64,000 nt of DNA from JAXGYV01 sp040772045 (GTDB lineage Bacteria > Actinomycetota > Thermoleophilia > UBA2241): contig JAXGYV010000001.1 in NCBI GenBank assembly GCA_040772045.1, positions 124,001 through 188,000 of the forward strand, written 5' to 3'. Each line of letters opens with the position of its first letter. Position 1 is the stretch's first letter. Of the stretch, positions 9,342 to 17,721 are shown piece after piece. The translations under genes were made by a program, and so were the position numbers. A model generated the notes under the pieces. The model worked only from the letters and a program-made list of their open reading frames with translations, was not told the origin of the DNA and did not search any database.

Positions 9342-10613
9342 TCAGCGAACATCTCCTGAGCCAGCGCGCGTATCTCGGGCCACGGCTGCGAAGAACGCGC
9401 GGAGCCTAGCTCCGTGAAGCGCGTAATGGAGCTGTTCCTCGGCGATACGGCGGCCGGCTTGTCCTATCGTCGCCGCTCTCTCGGGATCGTCGAGGGCGGC
9501 GACGATCTGGGCGGCATAGGCGGCCGCGTCGCCCGGCTTCGAGAGGTACGCCGTCTCTCCGTCCTCGAGGTAACGGTCGAGCTCGCCCACGTGCGTGGTC
9601 ACTACAGGGCGGGCGGCCGCCAGGTACTCGCCGATCTTGGTCGGAAACCGCGCCTCGGACCGCTGGTCCGCGAAAAGGGGGATGAGGGCCGCGCGCGCCT
9701 GCGCGAGGAGCTGCAGATATGTATCCCGAGCCACGTAGCCGACGTACTCAATACGCGGGTCTGCTCCGGGTGAGCTCGAGCTCCCGGAATCGGATGTGCT
9801 CGACGGAGCGCGCGTGCCGCCGGTGACCACGAGCTTGCAGTTGGGGTGCCGGCGCCAGACGGAGCCCATGGCCTCGAGGATGAAGGCGAGCGCCGCGTCG
9901 TAGCCGGGGGAGGCGGCGTAGATCAGATGCTCTGACGCCGCGTTGTATTCCGTCGGATGTTGTTCGCCCGCGTCCACGAGTATCGGCACCTCGAGGATGG
10001 GCAGCGGCCCTCGGCGAGCATCCTTGGCCTCTCGAGAAGCCCACGCTGCCAAGTAGGCCGATATCGCTACGGCGCCCGAGACGCCATGGAGGAGCGAGAG
10101 GCGCGTGCCGAGCACCGCGGGAAGGCGGGGCGCGCGCCAGGGATGTTCGTTGAGTTCGACGATCACCGGCACGCGCAGCGTGTTGAGGAGCTTGACGAGG
10201 AGCCAGGGGGCGATCCGCCATGATCGGGCGCCGGACCAGAGGTACACGCAATCCAAGCGTCCGCGCCGGCGAAGCGCGACGAGACGGCGGATCGCCCCTC
10301 CATAGCCGCGGGCTTCGCGGAGGCGCCGCGCGGCGAACGAGGCGGAGCGAACCGTCGTCCCGGTCGTGTACTCGAATGAGATGCCGTCGGCCGTACCGCG
10401 CGCGGCCGCGTTGCGCACGCGCCCCGGCAGTTCACTGACACGCGTGCACAGCACATGGACAGTCGCGCCCTGCTCGACCAGGGCGCGTCCCAGCAAGCGC
10501 ACTCGATTGGTGTTCGCCAGCCCGTTGGGGAATCCGAAAGAACGTACGAGGAACACCACGTGGAGCTCGTCGGAAGGTCGCGCGGGGCGCTCGCTTGCGT
10601 GGGTCACGCGCAT
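9342..10613 (-). CDS. GT4-like glycosyltransferase
   Basis: 423 residues. The N-terminal domain starts LHVVFLVRSFGFPNGLANTN. The C-terminal domain has YVGYVARDTYLQLLAQARAA, then FADQRSEARFPTKIGEYLAA and RPVVTTHVGELDRYLEDGET, which fit a GT-B fold of the GT4 type in which the EX7E region reads EARFPTKIGEYLA. Sequence similarity to the neighbouring GT4 enzymes is low, so it probably uses a different donor or acceptor. A Ser-rich loop (residues about 275-290) interrupts the C-terminal domain. Only six bases separate it from the preceding GT4 gene, so they share an operon. Confidence 0.85.
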   Translation of the reverse strand: MRVTHASERPARPSDELHVVFLVRSFGFPNGLANTNRVRLLGRALVEQGATVHVLCTRVSELPGRVRNAAARGTADGISFEYTTGTTVRSASFAARRLREARGYGGAIRRLVALRRRGRLDCVYLWSGARSWRIAPWLLVKLLNTLRVPVIVELNEHPWRAPRLPAVLGTRLSLLHGVSGAVAISAYLAAWASREAKDARRGPLPILEVPILVDAGEQHPTEYNAASEHLIYAASPGYDAALAFILEAMGSVWRRHPNCKLVVTGGTRAPSSTSDSGSSSSPGADPRIEYVGYVARDTYLQLLAQARAALIPLFADQRSEARFPTKIGEYLAAARPVVTTHVGELDRYLEDGETAYLSKPGDAAAYAAQIVAALDDPERAATIGQAGRRIAEEQLHYALHGARLRAFFAAVARDTRAGSGDVR

Positions 10614-10619
10614 GCGGCG

Positions 10620-12050
10620 TCAGTCCGCCCCGTCGACCGACGATGTGACCGCGGTGTCGGTGGCTGTACCGCTGCGCGGCGCAGCGTGTGCCGCTCGCTC
10701 GAGGGCGTCGCGAAAGCGCTCCCGCACGACGCGAGCGTCGTGCTCCCGCTCACACGTCGCGAACGCCCGCTGCGCGAGGCTGCGCCGCAGGTCTTCATCG
10801 CCGGCGAGCCGCTCGATGGCGACGAGGAGGCCCTCGGCGCCCGGCTTGTCGACCACCCACGCCCAGCCGCGGTCGCGAGCATCGAGTGCCAGTGCGTGTT
10901 CTTCGGGAGCGTAGACGAGCGTCGGCACCCCTGTGGCCATGTACGCCGGCGCTTTGGTGGGGTAGGAGAGGCACGCGAAAGCCGCCGCCTTGCCGGCGAA
11001 GTCATAGGGCAACACCAACAGGTCGGCTCGTGCGAGCACGGCGGGTATGTCGTCGTCGGGAATCGCCGAGTGGACGGCGACGCCGTCGAACGACGCCAGA
11101 GCGTACGCTCGAGCGGCTGGTTCGCTCGGTGTGAAGATCTCTAGAGCGAGGTCCAAGCCCCGTTGTCTGAGTGTTTGCACGGCGCGGCACACATCGACGA
11201 GGCTGGGTCCAATACCCAGCCCCACACGACCCGCGTAGACTATCTTGAAAGTACCGGACCGGGACCAGCTCGCTCTGCGCGCTCTGGCCCATCGGGGGAT
11301 GTCCACTGGGTTGTGGAATACCTCCCACCTCTGCCCGTAGCGGGCCTCGTACACCTGCGCCATGCGCTGGCTGATGGCGAGCGTGCCGGATGCTCGCGCC
11401 ACGATGGCGCGAAACGAGCGATCGGTCTCGGCGCGGAAGCGAGGTGCTAGGAGGCCGCTCTCGAAGGCGATGCTTGGCCAATCGTCCATGATGTGCAGCG
11501 CGATGGGCAGGGAAAGCGCGTCGGCGAGCTGGGTAACCAGGCGGATCATGGCCAGCGAGTTGAGCCAAGTGTAGATCAGGTCGGGGCGTACGTCGGCGCT
11601 CCATCTCAGCAGGCCGTTCGAGGTCGCAAGCGAGCACAGTACGCCGACGCCGCCAAGCCAGCGCACAGTGCTGAAAGCCGCCGCCCTGGCGACAGAGCTT
11701 GCGGTCGGCACGCGCGTCACGGGGGGCGCGGCGGCGGTCTTCGACACCCGAGGCATGGTCAGATCGCGGTCGGGTATGGACGGCCGCCGGTTGCCGCGTC
11801 TGAGAGCACGTACCGGCCAGACCCAGCGCTCCTCGTCCGCGCCGAGGATGTACTGGCGGGCGCATGGCGCGGGGTTCGTCTCGCAGGGATGGAAGTCGGC
11901 GACGGCGAGTCGCTCGCGGGGCCAGCCGTCGAACAGGTTGCTGAGCGTGATGCCGCCGCCCGTTACGAGATCGAAGTTGTAGCCGACGATGAGCACGCGG
12001 GGATAGCGTTCAGCTGTCGTGACGTGGTCTGCTTGTCTGCCGCTGTTCAC
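10620..12050 (-). CDS. GT4-like glycosyltransferase with a central insertion
   Basis: 476 residues from a proposed GTG at 12048-12050; a longer frame to 12194 would overlap the epimerase gene by about 120 bp and reads as shadow. The N-terminal YPRVLIVGYNFDLVTGGGITLS is a GT-B start with the Gly-rich loop. The C-terminal part has FKIVYAGRVGLGIGPSL, ALEIFTPS, and LLVLPYDFAGKAAAFACLSY followed by PTKAPAYMATGVPTLVYAP. Roughly residues 65-125 form a low-similarity Arg/Ala-rich insertion. Function within the polysaccharide pathway is likely; donor unknown. The start has no strong ribosome-binding site, so it is uncertain. Confidence 0.82.
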   Translation of the reverse strand: MNSGRQADHVTTAERYPRVLIVGYNFDLVTGGGITLSNLFDGWPRERLAVADFHPCETNPAPCARQYILGADEERWVWPVRALRRGNRRPSIPDRDLTMPRVSKTAAAPPVTRVPTASSVARAAAFSTVRWLGGVGVLCSLATSNGLLRWSADVRPDLIYTWLNSLAMIRLVTQLADALSLPIALHIMDDWPSIAFESGLLAPRFRAETDRSFRAIVARASGTLAISQRMAQVYEARYGQRWEVFHNPVDIPRWARARRASWSRSGTFKIVYAGRVGLGIGPSLVDVCRAVQTLRQRGLDLALEIFTPSEPAARAYALASFDGVAVHSAIPDDDIPAVLARADLLVLPYDFAGKAAAFACLSYPTKAPAYMATGVPTLVYAPEEHALALDARDRGWAWVVDKPGAEGLLVAIERLAGDEDLRRSLAQRAFATCEREHDARVVRERFRDALERAAHAAPRSGTATDTAVTSSVDGAD

Positions 12051-12075
12051 AGGTGCCGTGGTGGAGTCAGTCCGC

Positions 12076-13029
12076 TCAGACAGAGGGTGCGGCGAGGTCG
12101 GTGGCGATGGCCTCGAACGTCCGGCGCACACCCTCGGCGAACGAGACGTGAGGAGTGTAACCCAGCAACTCGCGAGCCAGGGTGATGTCGGCACAGGAGT
12201 GCTTCACGTCGCCTGGACGCGTGGCGGCGAAGCGCGGCACGAGTGAGTGGTCGCAGGCTGCCTCGATGGCCGTAACAAGATCGAGGAGCGAGTGCGACCC
12301 GCCGCACCCGACGTTGATGACGTGTCCGCAGGCCGCCTCGGCCGAGAGGGCCGAGAGGGTAGCCTGCACCACGTTGGCTACGTAGGTGAAATCGCGTGTC
12401 TGGAGGCCATCACCGTAGATCACCGGCTGTCTGCCCTCCAGCGCGTGTTTGATGAACAGAGGAACGACGCCGCTGTATTGAGAACTAGGGTCTTGTCGCG
12501 GCCCGAACACGTTGAAGTACCGTAGGGCGACGGTCTCCAGGCCGTACACCGAGTGGAAAGCCGTCGTGTACTGTTCCGCGGCGAGCTTGGAGACGCCGTA
12601 GGGCGAGATGGGGGCCGGAACCAACCCCTCATGCTTCGGTGAATCCGCCGCGGCACCGTAGACCGAAGAGGACGATGCCGTGATGACGCGGCGCACGTGA
12701 GCGTCGCGTGCCGCCAGGAGGATGTTCAGCGTACCCGTGATATTGACGGCGCTCGTGGTGAGGGGGTCCTGAACCGAGCGCGGCACGGAAGGCAGCGCCG
12801 CCAGGTGGATCACCGAGTCGACTCCCGCCACCGCGGTGTGTGCTCGTTCGTAGCTTCGCAGATCGCCCTCAACGAGTTCCACGGCATCTCCGTAGGGCGA
12901 GAGGTTCTCGCGGCGTCCGGTCGAGAAGTTGTCGATGACGCGCACCGCTTTGCCGCGGGCGAGCAGCTCGCCGACTACGTGCGAGCCAATGAAACCCGCT
13001 CCACCTGTTACCAGGCAGAGGTCGCTCAT
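12076..13029 (-). CDS. NAD-dependent epimerase/dehydratase, UDP-sugar 4-epimerase type
   Basis: 317 residues from ATG 13027-13029, preceded by a good AGGAGG site; a longer frame upstream is not credible. Extended short-chain dehydrogenase: NAD-binding LVTGGAGFIGSHVV at residues 6-19, DLRSYE, the HLAALPSVPRS loop, catalytic Ser region ASSSSVYG, and the YGVSK (YXXXK) catalytic pair. FNVFGPRQDPSSQYSGVVP is typical of the GalE/WbpP subgroup acting on UDP-hexoses or UDP-N-acetylhexosamines. It supplies an epimerised nucleotide sugar to the transferases downstream. It appears to be the first gene of the minus-strand operon, with its promoter in 13030-13387. Confidence 0.9.
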   Translation of the reverse strand: MSDLCLVTGGAGFIGSHVVGELLARGKAVRVIDNFSTGRRENLSPYGDAVELVEGDLRSYERAHTAVAGVDSVIHLAALPSVPRSVQDPLTTSAVNITGTLNILLAARDAHVRRVITASSSSVYGAAADSPKHEGLVPAPISPYGVSKLAAEQYTTAFHSVYGLETVALRYFNVFGPRQDPSSQYSGVVPLFIKHALEGRQPVIYGDGLQTRDFTYVANVVQATLSALSAEAACGHVINVGCGGSHSLLDLVTAIEAACDHSLVPRFAATRPGDVKHSCADITLARELLGYTPHVSFAEGVRRTFEAIATDLAAPSV

Positions 13030-13387
13030 GCGGCCCACCTCCTTTCGATCGTCTGCGCGCAGGCAGTATACCGCTCCGTAGCCGCAGCCTGGCACAGAGT
13101 CGCGTCCCCAGATGGAACGCCGCCGCCCGTGATGCTCATCGGTCCGCGCCGCTCTCGACCCACCGGCAACTTCGTGGCCCACGGTGAGTCGTGTCGTCGG
13201 CGTGGACTACACCTGCGCCGTGCCGACCCTTCAGTTATCCGGATAACGACCGATTCTCTGGGGCGAGACGCCGAAGACCGGCGGGACAGTTCGACATCAT
13301 GTGAAGCTCGCTGCGCCGGTGCAGCATCCTCAGCTCTGACTGGAGAGCTTGCGCCTCGCGCTTCGTGTGATCTGCGAGGAGGCTCCG
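13030..13387. promoter_or_regulatory. Divergent intergenic region with a 14-bp perfect palindrome
   Basis: These 358 bases separate the leftward epimerase operon from the rightward beta-helix gene, so they must hold both promoters. A perfect palindrome GTTATCCGGATAAC lies at 13234-13247 and is AT-richer than its surroundings. It is the only strong symmetric candidate operator I see here. AGGAGG-type ribosome-binding sites sit at each end, about 13034-13040 (minus) and 13376-13381 (plus). I could not place convincing -35/-10 boxes. No coding sequence is supported inside. Confidence 0.5.
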
Positions 13388-14887
13388 ATGTACAGAGCGA
13401 AGAAGACCCTGGCGATCGCCGGCACCACCCTGATTCTCCTCACCTCCTTCGCCTTCGCTCCGCCGCGTACCGCGGCAGTTGTTCTCGAGGAAGATACTCC
13501 GGCCGCGAGAGTCGCTCGGGCAAGCGTGACCGCGCACGTGCGCATCACGCGGTCGCACCACCGTATCCATAGCCTGGCTACAGCCTGGCGGAGATACCCG
13601 CGGAGCCGTTGGGTTCGCGCTGAGATCGTCCGAGAGGAGCGACGCACCATCAGCGTTACCCGTGCCATCCAGGCGCTGAACCGCCAAGTCCTCGCCATGG
13701 CTGAGCTTGACGAAACGACTGTCCGCACCGTCCTGGCCGTCAATGCGCGCATGTTTCACATAGATCGCGACGTGGCACGAGTGGGTGCTCGCGTGCCAAC
13801 TCCACTCCATCGCCGGCTGGCGAGGAGCGTTCGCACAGCGGCGAGTCAGCTGCGGACGCTGGACGCAAAGGTACGCGGGAAGTGGCGTGCTGCGAACGCC
13901 ACCCCAACACCCACTCCAACGGCTACGCCAACTCCTGTGACGTCGCCTTCCGAGACGCCTACGATGGAGCCGAGCGCCGATCCAACGGCTACGCCAACCC
14001 CTACGCCGACGCCAACGCCGAGCCCCATTTCTTTGCCGACCACCACCTACACCAACTACGTCGTGCCGGCCGGCACCCACGATGTGGTCTATGAGAACTG
14101 CCGCTTTACCGGCGGCTCGGCCGACATCACCAGCGGTGGGGTGCTGAGCATCACCAAGCCCTGCTCCAACATCGTCTTTCGCAACTGCGTGATCGACTCC
14201 GGGCCGGGACAGGGCATCAAGATCGTCGACTACGGCGCCACGGTGCACGACATCCGCTTTGAGAACTGCACCATCAGATCGCAGCCCTGCATGGGCTTTG
14301 AGTGCATCAGCCGTCCCACGGCGGGCAGAAGCGGCGGCTACCAGCGTATCGACCTGATCAACTGCACCTTCGAGCCCCAGGGCAGCGAGGCCGTCAGCTA
14401 CGACTGCGACGGCGATCCGCGGCAGTGCGGCAACTGCCTCATCGACGGCGTGCTGATCAAGGGCGCGGGGACGAACCCCAACTACTGGGGACAGGGCCTA
14501 GAGATCAACGGGCCCACCAACATGACGGTTCGCAACACGACCATCTACCGTACCCGCAGCTGTGCCCTCAACCTCAATGGCAAGGGTGTTGCCGACTGTG
14601 GCTGGACGTTTAGCGACTGCCTGTTCGACATGACGACCAGCTTCCAGAGGATGCCTCACGACGCCAGCGCCGGCATCCTGGTGCCCTTCGGCATGAACGG
14701 CGCCCTGTTTAGCCGCTGCACCTTCAACGCCGGCGATGTGGCCTGGGGCAACGCCTGGCTTGTCGACGGCTGCGATAACAACGACTTTCGCAGCTGTACG
14801 CTGCTCGGCGTAGGCTCCTACCGCCGCGTCTACGACGACGCCGGCAACGCCAACAACCTCTGGCCGGAAGGCACGCTGTTCTGGTAG
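13388..14887 (+). CDS. Secreted beta-helix protein A: helical stalk, Pro/Thr linker, identical C-terminal cassette
   Basis: 499 residues from ATG 13388, with GAGGAGG seven bases upstream. Residues 1-31 form a Sec-type signal sequence (KKTLAIAGTTLILLTSFAFA). Residues about 35-175 are a basic, helix-rich region. Residues about 178-219 are a Pro/Thr-rich linker (PTPTPTATPTP and similar) of the kind that crosses a cell wall. From about residue 220 to the end lies a right-handed parallel beta-helix-like domain with recurring turns such as FRNCVI, FENCTI, INCTF and SDCLF, giving a ladder of about 17 Cys. That domain is identical to those of the proteins at 15077 and 25550. Polysaccharide binding, cleavage or epimerisation, or adhesion, are possible; no catalytic residues can be assigned. 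Confidence 0.85.
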   Translation: MYRAKKTLAIAGTTLILLTSFAFAPPRTAAVVLEEDTPAARVARASVTAHVRITRSHHRIHSLATAWRRYPRSRWVRAEIVREERRTISVTRAIQALNRQVLAMAELDETTVRTVLAVNARMFHIDRDVARVGARVPTPLHRRLARSVRTAASQLRTLDAKVRGKWRAANATPTPTPTATPTPVTSPSETPTMEPSADPTATPTPTPTPTPSPISLPTTTYTNYVVPAGTHDVVYENCRFTGGSADITSGGVLSITKPCSNIVFRNCVIDSGPGQGIKIVDYGATVHDIRFENCTIRSQPCMGFECISRPTAGRSGGYQRIDLINCTFEPQGSEAVSYDCDGDPRQCGNCLIDGVLIKGAGTNPNYWGQGLEINGPTNMTVRNTTIYRTRSCALNLNGKGVADCGWTFSDCLFDMTTSFQRMPHDASAGILVPFGMNGALFSRCTFNAGDVAWGNAWLVDGCDNNDFRSCTLLGVGSYRRVYDDAGNANNLWPEGTLFW

Positions 14888-14932
14888 GAGGGGGCGAGGA
14901 GGAGGAAGGGCGCGCGGAGACGGCGGCCGCCA
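14040..14932 (+). repeat. Beta-helix cassette copy A (848 bp coding plus 45 bp 3' flank)
   Basis: Bases 14040-14887 match 15258-16105 and the reverse complement of 25550-26397. All three give the same peptide in the coding frame and the same shadow peptides in other frames on both strands, which requires near-perfect or perfect DNA identity. The shared block starts in an ACC-rich Thr run and ends at the TAG stop. The 3' flank to 14932 (ending GGCGGCCGCCA) is shared only with the inverted copy at 25505-26397. There is no transposase, target duplication or terminal inverted repeat. Confidence 0.95.
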
Positions 14933-15076
14933 TGGTCGTGAGCGCGACGCGTTGCTTCGCATAACCGTCGCAGCTCGCGACCGGTGGCAGATGCCCGCGA
15001 GGTCCATCGTGGCTGCCGGAAGTAAGCGGTGCCGCCACCGTTTTCTCCGAGCGACTGAGGTACCCTACTCTGTGAC

Positions 15077-16105
15077 ATGGGTACCTGGAGGAGGAGCCAC
15101 GAAAGACGCTTCCGCTTTGGCCTGGGGCGCGCATCGCGAGGCGAGAGGCGGCACTGCGGCACAGCCGTATCCCGTGGCCCGTGGCTCCCCCTGTTCCTGC
15201 TCTGCGTCGCGGCGGCCACCTCCGCCTGCTCGGGATGTTCCACCCGCGTCTACTCAGCCACCACCTACACCAACTACGTCGTGCCGGCCGGCACCCACGA
15301 TGTGGTCTATGAGAACTGCCGCTTTACCGGCGGCTCGGCCGACATCACCAGCGGTGGGGTGCTGAGCATCACCAAGCCCTGCTCCAACATCGTCTTTCGC
15401 AACTGCGTGATCGACTCCGGGCCGGGACAGGGCATCAAGATCGTCGACTACGGCGCCACGGTGCACGACATCCGCTTTGAGAACTGCACCATCAGATCGC
15501 AGCCCTGCATGGGCTTTGAGTGCATCAGCCGTCCCACGGCGGGCAGAAGCGGCGGCTACCAGCGTATCGACCTGATCAACTGCACCTTCGAGCCCCAGGG
15601 CAGCGAGGCCGTCAGCTACGACTGCGACGGCGATCCGCGGCAGTGCGGCAACTGCCTCATCGACGGCGTGCTGATCAAGGGCGCGGGGACGAACCCCAAC
15701 TACTGGGGACAGGGCCTAGAGATCAACGGGCCCACCAACATGACGGTTCGCAACACGACCATCTACCGTACCCGCAGCTGTGCCCTCAACCTCAATGGCA
15801 AGGGTGTTGCCGACTGTGGCTGGACGTTTAGCGACTGCCTGTTCGACATGACGACCAGCTTCCAGAGGATGCCTCACGACGCCAGCGCCGGCATCCTGGT
15901 GCCCTTCGGCATGAACGGCGCCCTGTTTAGCCGCTGCACCTTCAACGCCGGCGATGTGGCCTGGGGCAACGCCTGGCTTGTCGACGGCTGCGATAACAAC
16001 GACTTTCGCAGCTGTACGCTGCTCGGCGTAGGCTCCTACCGCCGCGTCTACGACGACGCCGGCAACGCCAACAACCTCTGGCCGGAAGGCACGCTGTTCT
16101 GGTAG
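15077..16105 (+). CDS. Secreted beta-helix protein B: short N-terminus plus identical cassette
   Basis: 342 residues. The N-terminus is short and Arg-rich, followed by one hydrophobic segment PWLPLFLLCVAAATSACSGC (about residues 36-55). This could be a signal peptide, possibly a weak lipobox around SAC or SGC, or a single membrane anchor. After only about ten more residues the beta-helix cassette begins and runs unchanged to the C-terminus. No helical stalk or Pro/Thr linker is present, so this copy would sit close to the membrane. The ATG at 15077 has no good ribosome-binding site; a GGAGGAGG lies just downstream of it without an obvious in-frame start, so expression and start are uncertain. 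Confidence 0.75.
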   Translation: MGTWRRSHERRFRFGLGRASRGERRHCGTAVSRGPWLPLFLLCVAAATSACSGCSTRVYSATTYTNYVVPAGTHDVVYENCRFTGGSADITSGGVLSITKPCSNIVFRNCVIDSGPGQGIKIVDYGATVHDIRFENCTIRSQPCMGFECISRPTAGRSGGYQRIDLINCTFEPQGSEAVSYDCDGDPRQCGNCLIDGVLIKGAGTNPNYWGQGLEINGPTNMTVRNTTIYRTRSCALNLNGKGVADCGWTFSDCLFDMTTSFQRMPHDASAGILVPFGMNGALFSRCTFNAGDVAWGNAWLVDGCDNNDFRSCTLLGVGSYRRVYDDAGNANNLWPEGTLFW

Positions 16106-16114
16106 GAGGGGGCG
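15258..16114 (+). repeat. Beta-helix cassette copy B (848 bp coding plus 9 bp flank)
   Basis: Second direct copy of the cassette, beginning 1218 bp after copy A. Identity with copy A begins at CCACCACCTACACC (15258) and continues past the stop codon only to 16114 (GAGGGGGCG); beyond that the flank is unrelated to copies A and C. Both boundaries therefore fall almost exactly at the domain edges. Confidence 0.95.
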
Positions 16115-16239
16115 TCGGCGGCCGGGCGGTCAGGGAGGCGGCCACCGGATAGGATGGCGTCTGCGCGTACGATGAGCAGCACTGGGAAAACGGCGTCGCG
16201 AAGCAAGAGAGGGCGCGGAGGGGAGAGACGGGTTCGAGC

Positions 16240-17652
16240 ATGATGACCGCCGTTCGCTATGGACTTCCCGCCGTCCTCTTCGTGTACTTCGCATGGCGTT
16301 CCACCCGGCAGCGGGCATTCCTGCTGGGAATCCCGTTCCTCATGTTTCAGAGTCGCGCTGTATTCCTCGAGAACATCAAGCTGTTCTCCCTGCCCACGCG
16401 CCTGGGCCCTGCCGAGCTCATGATGATCTGGCTGATCTTGGTATGGCTGCTGTACTTCGATCTCTTCCTTCCGGCCCGTCATCGCCTCGGGGGGCGCCGT
16501 TCACAGGCCTTGGGCCCGGCGCTCTCGCTGCCGGAGGAGATCGTCCTCATCGGGGCCGCCGGCTTGGGAGTCCTGGAATTTCTGCTGACGGTTCTGCGCT
16601 TTGGGACCGTCGCCTCCGCGCTCTGGCAGGCGAAGGGGTTCGTGTACCTCTTCGTTGGCTACGTGCTTCTCCGCAGCATCTTCTGCCACGCGAGCCGTTC
16701 GGACGTCATCGATCTGCTCACGGCGATCATCGTGGTGAACACGGTTGCCTCGCTCCTGTTTTTCCTGCACCAGGGGCTCCACCTCCCGGTCTACGTTGGC
16801 CTCACCGAGCACCAGACGGTGACCTTTATGGGACGGGAGTTGACCCGCAGCTTCTACTTCATGCCCCAGCTCCTCGCCGTGGCGCTCGCCTTCTGCTTCG
16901 CCAAGCCGCGATGGGGCTGGTTTTGGACAGTTGTGGTCCTTGTGAATCTCGCGGCTGTATGGGTGTCCTATACGCGGGTGCTGTTGGTCATCGCACTCGC
17001 GGAGCTGATCCTCGTGTTGGGCGTTCGTCTGCTCAAGTCCCATCAGGCAGGACGAGCTCTGAAGCGCATCCTCGCCCTGGCCGCGATCGCTGTGGTGTTC
17101 GGCGCGGCGGTGTTCATAGCGCTGCCCGCCGAGTCACGCTACTTCGCTTCGCGCATTGGGCTCACCGCGCAATCCGGGAGCATCATGGGCGACGAGAACC
17201 TGGCACTTCGCTTCGAGTTCTTGCGGATCGTGTACAAGGGTATCGGCGCGGAGAGTTACCTTGTGGGGCAGGGCTTCGCGGCGCCGCATCAGGAGCCCAT
17301 GGCCCGCGATCTGTATCGCATGAGCGCCGACACCGTGTGGGTGCCCATTCTGTATCGCTTTGGCCTCGCGGGAATCGCCGTAGTCGGCCTTCTCTATGGC
17401 CTCTTCATCTTGCGCGCTCTGCGCATGGGTGTCAGTGGAACCGGCGAGGCCGAGTTCCTGGCGCTCGTCCTCCTCGGTGCGCTGGCAGGGCAGTTCCTTG
17501 GAGGAATGACCTCCTGGACCATCCTCGATCCCGTACGCTATCCTCTGGGCCTCTGGCTGTTCGCGTTGCTCGCCGCCGAGAGCTATTGGCGACGAGGCGA
17601 GCAGCACGCTACGACCGTACCGGCGGGGGTTGCGGGGCAGGCTCGTGCCTAA
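16240..17652 (+). CDS. Wzy/WaaL-like O-antigen polymerase or ligase
   Basis: 470 residues with about ten to twelve hydrophobic segments spread over the whole length, for example ELMMIWLILVWLLYFDLFL, VLVNLAAVWVSYTRVLLVIA and AIAVVFGAAVFIAL. The large periplasmic-type loop between about residues 295 and 365 (YFASRIGLTAQSG...ALRFEFLRIV...GQGFAAPHQEPMARD) matches the Wzy_C/O-antigen ligase region with its conserved Arg and His. It would join repeat units or transfer the polymer to an acceptor on the outer face of the membrane. Start at ATG 16240 with GGAGGGGAG upstream. Confidence 0.85.
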   Translation: MMTAVRYGLPAVLFVYFAWRSTRQRAFLLGIPFLMFQSRAVFLENIKLFSLPTRLGPAELMMIWLILVWLLYFDLFLPARHRLGGRRSQALGPALSLPEEIVLIGAAGLGVLEFLLTVLRFGTVASALWQAKGFVYLFVGYVLLRSIFCHASRSDVIDLLTAIIVVNTVASLLFFLHQGLHLPVYVGLTEHQTVTFMGRELTRSFYFMPQLLAVALAFCFAKPRWGWFWTVVVLVNLAAVWVSYTRVLLVIALAELILVLGVRLLKSHQAGRALKRILALAAIAVVFGAAVFIALPAESRYFASRIGLTAQSGSIMGDENLALRFEFLRIVYKGIGAESYLVGQGFAAPHQEPMARDLYRMSADTVWVPILYRFGLAGIAVVGLLYGLFILRALRMGVSGTGEAEFLALVLLGALAGQFLGGMTSWTILDPVRYPLGLWLFALLAAESYWRRGEQHATTVPAGVAGQARA

Positions 17653-17721
17653 CCTTTCGGCGTCGAGGCCCGTGAGGAGGCACAACGCAGTGTGCTTCGG
17701 CAATCCAGAAGTGGAGGCGAG

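Noticed and set aside
14302..14613. 103-residue frame repeated in all three cassettes (also 15520-15831 and 25824-26135)
   Set aside because: It is the same out-of-frame shadow of the beta-helix coding sequence; useful only as proof of DNA identity.
14040..16114. Insertion sequence or transposon made of the repeated cassettes
   Set aside because: No transposase, terminal inverted repeats or target-site duplications; the repeat is a protein domain ending at its stop codon.
16293..17675. 460-residue plus-strand frame overlapping the Wzy-like gene
   Set aside because: Arg/Pro/Gly-rich frame-shifted reading of the membrane protein gene, which has clear hydrophobic helices in the other frame.
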